Source of the DNA: Moorena bouillonii PNG | GTDB lineage: Bacteria > Cyanobacteriota > Cyanobacteriia > Cyanobacteriales > Coleofasciculaceae | Direction: 5' to 3' | Assembly: GCF_001942495.1 (NCBI RefSeq) | Contig: NZ_MKZS01000001.1 | Location: 7,317,671-7,356,496, forward strand | DNA: 38,826 nt | Shown: piece by piece, positions 1-7,483 of the stretch | Layout: every line of letters starts with the position of its first letter | Numbering within the stretch: position 1 is the stretch's first letter | The notes under the pieces: generated by a model | What the model saw: only the letters and a program-made list of their open reading frames with translations | The model's database searches: none | What the model was told of the DNA's origin: nothing | Translations under genes and position numbers: made by a program

Positions 1-35
1 TACCTCTTCATCTGAGCGTTTACTCCTCTGTTTGT

Positions 36-60
36 AAAAAACCTACCCCTGTGAGGTAGG
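36..60 (-). terminator. Putative rho-independent terminator on the minus strand
   Basis: Read on the minus strand, CCTACC (60-55) pairs with GGTAGG (47-42) across a 7-nt loop and is followed at once by six T residues (41-36). The plus strand lacks a T-run after the hairpin, so it is directional. The nearest upstream minus-strand gene is the glycosyltransferase ending at 419. The assignment rests on structure only. Confidence 0.5.
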
Positions 61-104
61 GAGCAGGGAGCAGGGAGCAGGGAGCAGGGAGCAGGGAGCA
101 GTGA
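58..104. repeat. STRR heptamer array (GGGAGCA)n
   Basis: About six tandem copies of the heptamer GGGAGCA. This is the short tandemly repeated repetitive (STRR) class known from filamentous cyanobacteria. It is preceded by TGAGGTA (52-58) and followed by TACCTCAT at 145-152, so it may be an array inside a small inverted-repeat element like the clearer one at 28128-28224. Confidence 0.85.
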
Positions 105-194
105 AGTCAGAAGAGGTAAGAGGTAAGATGGTAAAAATTGTTTGTACCTCATTAGACTAAAAAAAAATAGATTGTTCGATGACCAAATGGCTTC

Positions 195-311
195 TTGATG
201 CGGTCTCTCATGCTTTTGGGGCTGTGTGGGGAAGCAAGTTGGGCACGCAGCCCCGTGAAAACCACGCCAGTGAGCTCTTGGGGGTTACCCCCAAAACCTC
301 ACTGCATCGCT
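195..311. repeat. Structured intergenic repeat with nested hairpins
   Basis: The ends GATGCGGTCTC and CTCACTGCATC are imperfect inverted repeats. Inside is a perfect hairpin TTGGGGG-tta-CCCCCAA (278-294), flanked by GTGAG (270-274) and CTCAC (298-302) that extend the pairing. A short reading frame crosses the region (179-391) but is made of this element plus STRR heptamers, so it is not called as a gene. Confidence 0.45.
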
Positions 312-327
312 CTTCCCTGATCCGAAG

Positions 328-383
328 TTCCCTATTCCCTATTCCCGACTCCCTACTCCCTACTCCCTACTCCCTACTCCCTA
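328..383. repeat. STRR heptamer array (CCCTACT/CCCTATT)n
   Basis: Tandem heptamers of the CCCTATT and CCCTACT type, the complement of the GGGAGTA motif found elsewhere in the window. The array lies just downstream of the minus-strand gene ending at 419. Confidence 0.85.
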
Positions 384-418
384 AAACCTAGGACGAAAGT
401 ACCTCACCAAATGCTATA

Positions 419-1195
419 TTATCGGTAGTAAAATTCAAAATCTTTTAATGCTGCTACCCTGGCTCGATTAAAATTATAGTGATAGCCCAGTTTGCGTTTC
501 AGGGAATCCCAAAACGTTTTCTGTGTTTTCTCATGAGAAGCATCCAGATGTTTCTTGACTTCATTAATCCTGTCCCAGCTAGAACTTCTGCTAATAGTCA
601 ATCCAGCCTTAGCAGCCGCCAGTCCTAAGATAATGCCTTCGCCACCATGAATACCTTTTAACTCAAAATAGCGCCCGATCATACCCCATTGTTTAATAAA
701 TTCTTTTTCTTTGCCACCATCTCTAGAAACAAACACTAAAGATTCTCCTATATAAATTGCCTTGTCTAATGGGATATCTAACTTAGAGGCTATCTGTTTA
801 AGGGGCTTTAATCTTTCCGGATTATACTTTTCTACATGCTTGACAAGATTTGCTTGATGTCCTGCTGTAATTCCGGGCAATACTTCAATGGTTTCAGGTA
901 AGCTACCTACAATCCTGGTGTCAGCATCAATTTGTATGGCTACACTAAACCTTGACAAAGCCTTCTCAACCTCAAAACGTTTGTCATGATAACAATGAAG
1001 AATTCCTGTTTGCTGGTGTTTAAACGCTGAAACGTTCTTACAGTTATTAAAATCGTTGACATCATCTGTGGCAACTATTAATAATTTTCCTGGAGCATAC
1101 TTTTCTAAATCTCCTGCTAGTTTTTTGGCAAGAGAGCGATACTTACTACGGAGAGCTAAAGTACAGAAGCAAAAATCTTTTTCTGGCTTAATCAT
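419..1195 (-). CDS. Putative GT-A-type glycosyltransferase, 258 aa
   Basis: A cytoplasmic-looking protein with no signal peptide. An N-terminal beta strand (CTLALRSKYR, residues 11-20), a stretch LLIVATDDV (38-46) and the acidic motif QIDADTRIVG with DAD at residues 90-92 resemble the nucleotide-sugar and metal-binding core of GT-A glycosyltransferases. No specific family or substrate can be named. The frame stays open upstream to 1354, but the extra 53 codons run through repeat-like DNA. The ATG at 1195 has GGAG about 8 nt upstream, so I chose it. The gene stands alone: the next gene upstream starts at 2609 on the same strand, 700 bases away. An alternative is a capsule- or exopolysaccharide-type protein of unknown specificity. 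Confidence is good for a gene and moderate for its function. Confidence 0.65.
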   Translation of the reverse strand: MIKPEKDFCFCTLALRSKYRSLAKKLAGDLEKYAPGKLLIVATDDVNDFNNCKNVSAFKHQQTGILHCYHDKRFEVEKALSRFSVAIQIDADTRIVGSLPETIEVLPGITAGHQANLVKHVEKYNPERLKPLKQIASKLDIPLDKAIYIGESLVFVSRDGGKEKEFIKQWGMIGRYFELKGIHGGEGIILGLAAAKAGLTISRSSSWDRINEVKKHLDASHEKTQKTFWDSLKRKLGYHYNFNRARVAALKDFEFYYR

Positions 1196-1898
1196 AGTCT
1201 TCTCCAAAAACCGTTTTTTTCTTCCTATCTCTGGGTGCGCCTTCCCTTGGCGACAGAACATCGCCCCTTGTCGCACCACTTTCTCAATCCAGAGTCTGAG
1301 CTGAAACTTATCCAGCTGATTTTCCGACTGCCAATCACCATGTAATGGCTTCAATAGTCGTGGCTGAAGCTATAGTCTCAACCTCTAGCTACCTGAGCTA
1401 TCTCAGGAGAGCTTACTTATATAATTCCCAGAAATATAAAGCTAGTCACAGTATTGATAGCAAAAGTCCCATCAATCTGGACTATCAGTCGATTAATAGA
1501 GGTTGACAAATTAAATATTGTATGTATCGAACAGATGCGGGGAAAGTTTTTATGGAAGATTGCTGCCGCTTTTGTGTTCCCGTAGCGGCTCCATTCGCGT
1601 AGCGTGGCCCAAAGGCCAAGGAGCATCGAATTTCCCCCACGGCCTAAGCTAGCTAATCCCTGATCTCGAACTCGGCTACAACAAGGAATAGCATTAACAA
1701 CGCCAGAAATCTGGCGCTAATTTCTTACCAAAGATAGCGCAGCCTTGAAAAAAACCCAGCCGTAACCAGTCCACCTTTAAGGTGATAATTAGATCTGAGA
1801 TCACACTTGTCAATGTATCGCTAAATGTATACCAGTTTACGGCTTAAGTCGTTTAGTGATAGTGACCACAACCACAGAAGTCAAAATAGATTTCCGTT
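1196..1898. other. 703-bp intergenic stretch
   Basis: Holds the leader of the glycosyltransferase gene, whose 1200-1290 part translates as repeat-like sequence, and one TTCGCGTAGCG...GGCCCAAAGGCC repeat at 1594-1619. The rest shows no convincing ORF, RNA gene or terminator. A 69-codon frame at 1417-1626 runs through the repeat and has no support. Confidence 0.5.
1594..1619. repeat. TTCGCGTAGCG / GGCC-palindrome interspersed repeat
   Basis: TTCGCGTAGCGTGGCC followed by CAAAGGCCAA. Its 3' half forms a GGCC...GGCC palindrome. Close relatives occur at 12848-12879 (inverted), 17729-17753, 17792-17820, 18013-18041, 18161-18190 and, in part, at 30268-30290. Confidence 0.8.
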
Positions 1899-2609
1899 TC
1901 AAATACGCTTGAGCAAGCTTAACCCATGAGTATCAGTGCCACAAGTATTAAATAGATTGTAGGTAGCACTCAACTGTTTCACCTGCTTAGTTTGTTTTGG
2001 ACTAGGTTGCCAGGGTTCAGGATTAGTGTAGGCATAGTAAGTTTCAACACCATCAATGCCTAAGTTGGCTATAGCAGCAATTAACTCATCTGCTGACTTA
2101 CGGTAACGGGCTGGATGAGCCAACACTGCTAAACCACCAGCCTGATGGATAGCATCAATCACTGCACCAGCTTCAGCATCATTACCGGTCGGTGCGATGC
2201 CAGTGAAATAGCGCTTTAAACTAGGATGTTCTGGATCAAAGGCATAACCGAGGATATGAACGTCATCATTCAGGAGGTTGGCGGTAATTTCGACACCAGT
2301 CCAGAAGTGGGGTAATGAATCACAGAAAGATGACTCCTGCTGCCATTTTTCTATGCAAGCTTGAGCAACTTGATAACCACCAACGGAGTGGTGATCGGTG
2401 ATGGCAAGTCCCTTAAGACCAATGGTAATTGCTTGCTTGATCAACTCTTCCGGTTTGAGCCGACCATCAGAGTAAATCGTGTGCATATGGAAATTGTAGC
2501 GATAGGGACAGCTATCAGGCTCAATCATTTCCCAAACTTGGCGGAGAGCTTGTTGATTTTTTGCTGCTATCTTAGGTGAAGCAGACCCTTGAGCAATATT
2601 GACTACCAT
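1899..2609 (-). CDS. PHP-domain phosphoesterase
   Basis: A 236-aa protein of the PHP (polymerase and histidinol phosphatase) superfamily, a metal-dependent phosphoesterase fold. The metal-ligand motifs appear in order: HMH with a following SDG (FHMHTIYSDG, about residues 41-50), ITDHHS (about 75-80), GVEITA (about 105-110), LAHPARY (about 163-169) and GTDTHG near the C-terminus (about 224-229). The arrangement resembles the TrpH/YciV group, whose studied members hydrolyse 3',5'-nucleoside bisphosphates or degrade short RNA. The substrate here is not shown by sequence. The ATG at 2609 has no strong ribosome binding site, but no better start lies before the first motif. It is probably a single-gene unit, because both flanking gaps exceed 380 bp. 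Confidence 0.85.
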   Translation of the reverse strand: MVVNIAQGSASPKIAAKNQQALRQVWEMIEPDSCPYRYNFHMHTIYSDGRLKPEELIKQAITIGLKGLAITDHHSVGGYQVAQACIEKWQQESSFCDSLPHFWTGVEITANLLNDDVHILGYAFDPEHPSLKRYFTGIAPTGNDAEAGAVIDAIHQAGGLAVLAHPARYRKSADELIAAIANLGIDGVETYYAYTNPEPWQPSPKQTKQVKQLSATYNLFNTCGTDTHGLSLLKRI

Positions 2610-2690
2610 AGATACTTACTGTAATGACTATTGGTTGATTGACCAGATTGGATCTGCAGCCGCGAAATACTTTTAAGGGTCTAGGCCAAT

Positions 2691-2750
2691 GGTTAAATCG
2701 CTCTAGGTTAAATCGCTCTAGGTTAAATCGCTCTAGGTTAAATCGCTCTG
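2691..2750. repeat. Four tandem copies of a 15-bp repeat
   Basis: The unit GGTTAAATCGCTCTA is repeated four times without spacers (2691, 2706, 2721, 2736). Only the final base of the last copy differs. It lies 80-140 bp upstream of the PHP gene start and downstream of the hetZ-like gene. The remainder of the 382-bp gap (2610-2991) shows no other clear signal. Confidence 0.9.
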
Positions 2751-2991
2751 TGCTTCTGACCAGCGTATGAAGCGCCCCGACTTGAGCACGGAAGCTGTCA
2801 ACTGCCCCTGGTGTACCTAATCCCGAATTCCATTAGCCTAAAACCTAGAATAAAAATAAATAGAAATACGCGGTACGAGTTTTCACTTGTTAACATAACC
2901 ATAGCAAACTTAATACTTTATCGGTGTTGGCTTAACTACTTAAGCTTTACCTAACTCTCCTCCTTACTTAGTTCCAGAAGGAGATTCGATT

Positions 2992-4200
2992 CTAATTGCC
3001 ATGGCCAATTTCTGAGTTACGAGTCTTCCAAGCTAGTTCCAAAATCTTAGTCCAGCGCTTTTGCACTTGTTTTTGGGTACACTTGAGAGCTTTGGCAATT
3101 TCTTGATCACTCTTTTGCGCCTGTTTCAGGGGCAGTAACGCTAGCTGTTGGCTATCGAGTTGAGCCACAAAGATATCCCACTGCTTCGATGACATCCCTA
3201 GTTTTTGATCCAGGTCTGCTCCTAGCCATTGGTGTACCAATTTCCACTGAGCTGAACGAGAGAACTTTTCTACATGGTACTTAAAGCGCTGTTGTAGATA
3301 ATCCCGCTGACGGGGTGTTAGACCCATGATTTCGTCAATCTCTGGTGCAGCCAGGTCTTGCAGCTTTAGCACTAGATAATCAGCACAGTCATTATGACCG
3401 TTAGACTCTAGGTATTTGATCAACTCAGAGATAATGCGATCGCGTAAAACAGCATCGCTGGGGTCAATGGTTTTCTCAATCAGGTTTGAGCGTACCTGTT
3501 GTACAGTAGCTGAACGGTTGTGCTCTTGGGCTTCTTCATCCCTACCATACTCCACAGCCTGTTCAATATCCACAGGGGTTTCATTAGGCTGACGTCGGGA
3601 AAAGCTTTGTGCTCTGAGTACAATCAACTGCTGGCTACCGCGACCACGTAGGGTAATGCGTCGCTTAGCATATTGCTCACTAAAGCCCATGTACTCTGCT
3701 AGTTCTAGCTGGGTACGGGGAGTGTAGTCACAATCGACAGGATTTTCCCGGCGGAAGGCTTTGAGGCACTCAGCGTAAAAGTCCTGTAAAAAGTCCTCAA
3801 TCAAATTGTATCGAGCAGAAAAGTTTAACTGAGATTGGGACGGTGCCACATGGCGATAAACCATGGTACTCAGGTTACTATGGAGTTCCACACGACCCTG
3901 CCGAGAACCTAGTTTGTAGTATGACAGACATTTGTGCAGTCGGTGACGTGCTAGATTTAACTTCCAAGTATCAATTTCACCGGAATTCTGGATGCGATCG
4001 CTCTTAGTACAAATCCGTTCTACCTCCAAGGTGATCCGGTGGGCAACCGCTTGAATACTTCTGGATTTAGTTCCAATTTCCGACTGGAGTTCCTCCACTA
4101 AGACCTGGGTCAAGTTTTGGGTTTGATGATCTAGAGTAATTTCCGGAGCCTGATTATTAGTAGCGGAATTTTGATTATTAGTAACAGTTTTGACTTGCAT
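2992..4200 (-). CDS. hetZ: HetZ-family transcription regulator
   Basis: A 402-aa protein that I recognise as HetZ-like, a cyanobacterial regulator close to the 401-aa HetZ of Anabaena, which controls heterocyst differentiation together with HetR and PatU. The middle is basic and Q-rich (LGSRQGRVELHSNLSTMVYRHVAP region). The C-terminal third looks DNA-binding: LTPRQRDYLQQRFKYHVEKF, then SDQEIAKALKCTQKQVQKRW, which has helix-turn-helix character. The ATG at 4200 is preceded by GGGGGC at 8-nt spacing; the frame extends 16 codons further but without a better site. No patU gene lies next to it, and no heterocyst gene is visible nearby. Non-heterocystous filamentous strains also carry hetZ, so heterocyst formation should not be inferred. 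The family call rests on memory of sequence style and length, not a search. Confidence 0.7.
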   Translation of the reverse strand: MQVKTVTNNQNSATNNQAPEITLDHQTQNLTQVLVEELQSEIGTKSRSIQAVAHRITLEVERICTKSDRIQNSGEIDTWKLNLARHRLHKCLSYYKLGSRQGRVELHSNLSTMVYRHVAPSQSQLNFSARYNLIEDFLQDFYAECLKAFRRENPVDCDYTPRTQLELAEYMGFSEQYAKRRITLRGRGSQQLIVLRAQSFSRRQPNETPVDIEQAVEYGRDEEAQEHNRSATVQQVRSNLIEKTIDPSDAVLRDRIISELIKYLESNGHNDCADYLVLKLQDLAAPEIDEIMGLTPRQRDYLQQRFKYHVEKFSRSAQWKLVHQWLGADLDQKLGMSSKQWDIFVAQLDSQQLALLPLKQAQKSDQEIAKALKCTQKQVQKRWTKILELAWKTRNSEIGHGN

Positions 4201-4635
4201 GGTATTGCCCCCAAAAATAGATTCACAGAATTGCCATGAAACAAGCAACAGAGGAAATGTGTGTGAATGTGATCTACAAACCTTGGAGTGGTTCGCTGTC
4301 CTTTGTCCTTGTCCACCCTAAATGTAGACTCGTGAGTCTAGCCCTGGTCGGGTGAGTGTGTGACTACTCTAAGCTGACTAGTTGTGACCCCCAGCACTCC
4401 TGTAGTTTCCGTCGGATTACCTAAGGCTGAAATCCTTACTAGATATAGCGTTCAAGACTTTCCAGCATCAAGCTGATTCAGGATGACCAAAACCTGAGCA
4501 GTGGTCAATCCAGAAACTGACTGAACTAGTGATGACTTTTCCGTAAACGACTAAGGTTTTGTTGTAGTCAAGTGGTGCTTAATACTCTCATTACCCAACC
4601 TGAGCTGACTAGTTAATCACTAGCTAAAGCACTAC
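4201..4635. other. 435-bp gap upstream of the hetZ-like gene
   Basis: No ORF, tRNA or clear terminator. The decamer CTGACTAGTT occurs twice (about 4374 and 4603). The region must contain the hetZ promoter, but no convincing -35/-10 pair was found by eye. Confidence 0.4.
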
Positions 4636-5277
4636 CTAAATCCAAGCGTACGCTTCCTCCCATCCCAAACCCTGCCGCACCATCATCGGTTCTGAACCAG
4701 TCAGGTCGAGGATAGTTGAGACTTGAAATCTCGCTTCTAAGTCATTGTCCACAATGATGTCTACGAGACCATCGAGAGCATCAAATAGTTTAGCCGGTTC
4801 CAATCCCACCGTTGGAGTGTCACCATCCTGATTCGGTAGATGAGCTGAGGTAGAAATAATTGGATGACCTAGAGCTGAAAGCAACGCCTGACAAACGTTA
4901 TGATCTGGGACTCGGATACCAGTAGTTTTACGATTGGGACTCATCACCAGCTTAGGTACTAACTTGGTTGCTGGTAACAAGAAGGTATACGGTCCCGGAA
5001 TCAAATGCTTCATAATCCGGTAAGCTGGATCACTTACCCGAGCATATTTAGCAATATTGGACAAAGACGAACACAAAAACGTCAGGGGTTTATCATTGGA
5101 TAGTTGCTTCAAACGCCTAACTCGTTGCACTGCGGACTTCACATGTAAATCACAACCAATCGCATAGACAGTGTCAGTGGGATAGAGCATCACTGCACCA
5201 TCTTGCAGATACTCTCTTATTTTCTCTATTCGACGTATTTGAGGTGTTTCCGGATGGATAGTATAAATAGTAGCCAT
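4636..5277 (-). CDS. Sua5/YciO/YrdC-type L-threonylcarbamoyladenylate synthase family protein
   Basis: A 213-aa single-domain YrdC-fold protein. Members make threonylcarbamoyl-AMP from threonine, bicarbonate and ATP for the t6A37 modification of tRNAs. Visible family motifs are YPTDTVYAIGCDL (about residues 31-43), the RRLKQLSNDKPLTFLC segment with the KxR/K-type nucleotide-binding pocket, PGPYTFLLPAT, TTGIRVPDH and STSAHLP. There is no C-terminal Sua5 domain, so it is TsaC- or YciO-like in length; YciO-type paralogues cannot be excluded. A TTG start at 5298 is possible, but the ATG at 5277 begins the conserved part and has GAGGAA about 13 nt upstream. It diverges from larC across a 269-bp gap. 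Confidence 0.85.
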   Translation of the reverse strand: MATIYTIHPETPQIRRIEKIREYLQDGAVMLYPTDTVYAIGCDLHVKSAVQRVRRLKQLSNDKPLTFLCSSLSNIAKYARVSDPAYRIMKHLIPGPYTFLLPATKLVPKLVMSPNRKTTGIRVPDHNVCQALLSALGHPIISTSAHLPNQDGDTPTVGLEPAKLFDALDGLVDIIVDNDLEARFQVSTILDLTGSEPMMVRQGLGWEEAYAWI

Positions 5278-5546
5278 AAATATTGTTGAATTCCTCAATA
5301 TTGAATTGCTAAAGCCTAACCTTGGGAAAATTCACCAAGGCCAGACATAGACACGGTTCTGCCAAAGGATTAAAAACTACTGCCACCTAAGTGTGTTGCC
5401 AGTTTGGGGTTTTCTGACTCAGATGTCAGTATAGTTAGCCAGATCTTGCCAGAATTCCCTGATCTAGACCGAAGCGGGTTTATAGGGGATGAATTGCTTC
5501 AAATCCTTTTATCTGAATCAAATAGTCTTAATCAATACGATCTAGA

Positions 5547-6986
5547 ATGACAAAGCTAGCTTACTTAGATTGTCCCACTGGAATTGCTGGTGATATGTGC
5601 CTAGGAGCACTAGTTTCTGCGGGTGTACCGTGGGAATATTTAGTGGAAAAGCTAGCAGCACTCGGAATTGAGCAAGAGTATCACTTAAGACTTAGCCAAG
5701 TACACCACAATGGTCAGTTGGCAACCAAAGTTGATGTAGATTTACTAGATCAAAACTATAAGCATGATCACCATCAACAGGAACACGGCCATGAACACCA
5801 CCATCAACACGGCCATAAACACCACCATCAACACAGGTCAGGCATAACAGAGATCAATACACCTGAGCAGAATCATCATCATCATCCCACACGACACTTA
5901 CCAGACATAGAAAAATTAATTACAGCAGGAAAATTACCCTCAAGAGTATCCCAGTGGACTCTTGCTATCTTCCGGAAACTAGCAGAAGCCGAAGGAGCTG
6001 TTCATGGTATTTCCCCAGAAAAAGTTCACTTCCATGAAGTAGGCGCTACTGATGCCATTATCGATATAGTTGGTACTTGCTTAGGCTTAGATTGGCTAGG
6101 AATTGACCAAATCTATTGTTCTCCACTGCCCACTGGTGGTGGGACAGTATGGGCAGCTCATGGTCGGCTACCGGTGCCAGTACCAGCAGTACTGAAATTG
6201 TGGGAATCCCGTCAGGTGCCAGTTTACAGCAATGGGATTGAGCGGGAATTAGTAACACCAACGGGAGCAGCTATTGCGGTTACCTTAGCCACTAGCTTTG
6301 GTTCACCACCAGCAATGACTATCCAAAAAATAGGTAATGGTGCCGGTTCTCGACAATTACCCATTCCCAATATGTTGCGATTGTGGATTGGTGAATCGTC
6401 AGAAGCCGTCAATCTTGGCAAGTTTAAGGTTAAACCGTCAAACTTACCCCCACAAACCCTACACCAGTCATCCCTTTCTGCTAACTCTTCTTCTGCTAAC
6501 TCTTCCCTAGAAACTATCTCAGTGCTAGAGACTCAAATTGATGACCTCAATCCTCAAGCCATTGGCTATGTATTCCAAGAGTTATTTAACGCTGGTGCTG
6601 TGGATGTGTTTACTCAAGCTATTGGCATGAAGAAATCTCGACCAGGTATCCTGCTCAGTGTCATCTGTCATCCTCAAGATCTAGACGCCTGTCAGGCAGT
6701 ATTATTCCGAGAAACCACTACCTTAGGCGTGCGACGTCTGACTCAGCAACGAGCGATCTTACCTCGGGAAATCCAGCAGGTACAGACTAAGTATGGCCAA
6801 ATTAGTGTGAAAGTGGCTTGGAGCGATCGCTCACCTCACAAAACAATTATGAATGTCCATCCAGAATACCAAGATTGCGCTAAGTTAGCCAAGGACAATA
6901 ACTGCTCTTGGTTAGAAGTACATCACTTAGCACTCTCCACTTGGTATTCTCAACATGGAGCAAAGGGAGCAGGGAGTAGGGAGTAG
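5547..6986 (+). CDS. larC: LarC: nickel-pincer cofactor biosynthesis protein
   Basis: A 479-aa LarC (formerly DUF111), the CTP-dependent enzyme that inserts nickel into the pincer nucleotide cofactor of lactate racemase and related enzymes. The N-terminus LAYLDCPTGIAGDMCLGAL matches the family start. KVHFHEVGATDAIIDIVG, YCSPLPTGGGTVWAAHGRLP and ERELVTPTGAAIAV are further conserved blocks. Residues 72-112 form a very His-rich loop encoded partly by 24-bp DNA repeats and probably bind metal. It is one uninterrupted frame, unlike lactobacilli where larC is split and joined by a programmed frameshift. larB, larE and larA are not in this window. The last residues (GAGSRE then stop) are encoded by the STRR array, so the native C-terminus has been replaced or extended. 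No strong ribosome binding site precedes the ATG. Confidence 0.92.
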   Translation: MTKLAYLDCPTGIAGDMCLGALVSAGVPWEYLVEKLAALGIEQEYHLRLSQVHHNGQLATKVDVDLLDQNYKHDHHQQEHGHEHHHQHGHKHHHQHRSGITEINTPEQNHHHHPTRHLPDIEKLITAGKLPSRVSQWTLAIFRKLAEAEGAVHGISPEKVHFHEVGATDAIIDIVGTCLGLDWLGIDQIYCSPLPTGGGTVWAAHGRLPVPVPAVLKLWESRQVPVYSNGIERELVTPTGAAIAVTLATSFGSPPAMTIQKIGNGAGSRQLPIPNMLRLWIGESSEAVNLGKFKVKPSNLPPQTLHQSSLSANSSSANSSLETISVLETQIDDLNPQAIGYVFQELFNAGAVDVFTQAIGMKKSRPGILLSVICHPQDLDACQAVLFRETTTLGVRRLTQQRAILPREIQQVQTKYGQISVKVAWSDRSPHKTIMNVHPEYQDCAKLAKDNNCSWLEVHHLALSTWYSQHGAKGAGSRE

Positions 6987-7040
6987 GGAGTAGGGAGTAG
7001 GGAATTGGGAGTCGGGAGTCGGGAGTCGGGAGTCGGGAGC
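6967..7040. repeat. STRR heptamer array overlapping the end of larC
   Basis: Runs of GGGAGTA and GGGAGTC heptamers. The larC stop codon (TAG at 6984-6986) is supplied by the array. The sequence continues as heptamers until about 7040. Confidence 0.9.
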
Positions 7041-7067
7041 GGTGCGATCGGTGGAATGGGCATCTTG

Positions 7068-7314
7068 CGTGGAACTGGCATCTTGCCAGTTTCATGGTTA
7101 TTTTCGGGCGTGGAACTGGCATCTTGCCAGTTTCATGCTTATTTTCGGGTGTGGAACTGGCATCTTGCCAGTTTCATGCTTATTTTCGGGCGTGGAACTG
7201 GCATCTTGAGCAGTTTCATGCTTATTTTCGGGCGTGGAACTGGCATCTTGCCAGTTTCATGCTTATTTTTGAGTGTGGAAATGGCATCTTGCCAGTTTCA
7301 TGCTTATTTTTGGG
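7068..7314. repeat. Six tandem 41-bp units, each with a perfect palindrome
   Basis: Units start at 7068, 7109, 7150, 7191, 7233 and 7274. The fourth is 42 bp because of one inserted base. Each unit (except the altered fourth and sixth) carries AACTGGCA-tct-TGCCAGTT, an 8-bp stem with a 3-nt loop, then TTCATGCTTATTTTCGGG. The array is followed by a related palindrome GGGCA-gga-TGCCC at about 7317. The palindrome belongs to the same family as those at 14180-14196 and 17875-18115. Reading frames through the array (for example 7005-7364) are repeat translations, not genes. Confidence 0.92.
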
Positions 7315-7453
7315 CGGGCAGGATGCCCACTCTACTGCTATTGATTCCAAGACAGGAAAATTAGCCTATTCAACAGGTGCGACCCGTGGCGAATTTAATT
7401 ATTAATGGTAAGAGCGCACCTAACAAAATTTTATGAATACGACCTCTTTCCAC

Positions 7454-7482
7454 TATTCCCTGTTCCCTATTCCCTGTTCCCT
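7454..7482. repeat. STRR heptamer array 3' of the M48 protease gene
   Basis: Heptamers of the TTCCCTG/TTCCCTA type, ending 2 bp beyond the stop codon of the minus-strand protease gene at 7484. Confidence 0.8.
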
Positions 7483-7483
7483 C

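Noticed and set aside
179-391. 70-codon frame on the plus strand
   Set aside because: It is translated repeat DNA (structured repeat plus STRR heptamers), with no ribosome binding site or recognisable protein.
1417-1626. 69-codon minus-strand frame
   Set aside because: It runs through a TTCGCGTAGCG repeat and has no start signal or family features.
2940-2991. Terminator after the hetZ-like gene
   Set aside because: A CTCCTT...AAGGAG pairing exists downstream of the stop, but the 12-nt loop and absence of a T-run make it unconvincing.
7068-7314. CRISPR array
   Set aside because: The 41-bp units are contiguous with no unique spacers between them.
7005-7405. Two overlapping frames with repeated GTGILPVSCLF-like sequence
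   Set aside because: They are translations of the 41-bp palindromic array; protein repetition follows from the DNA repeat.
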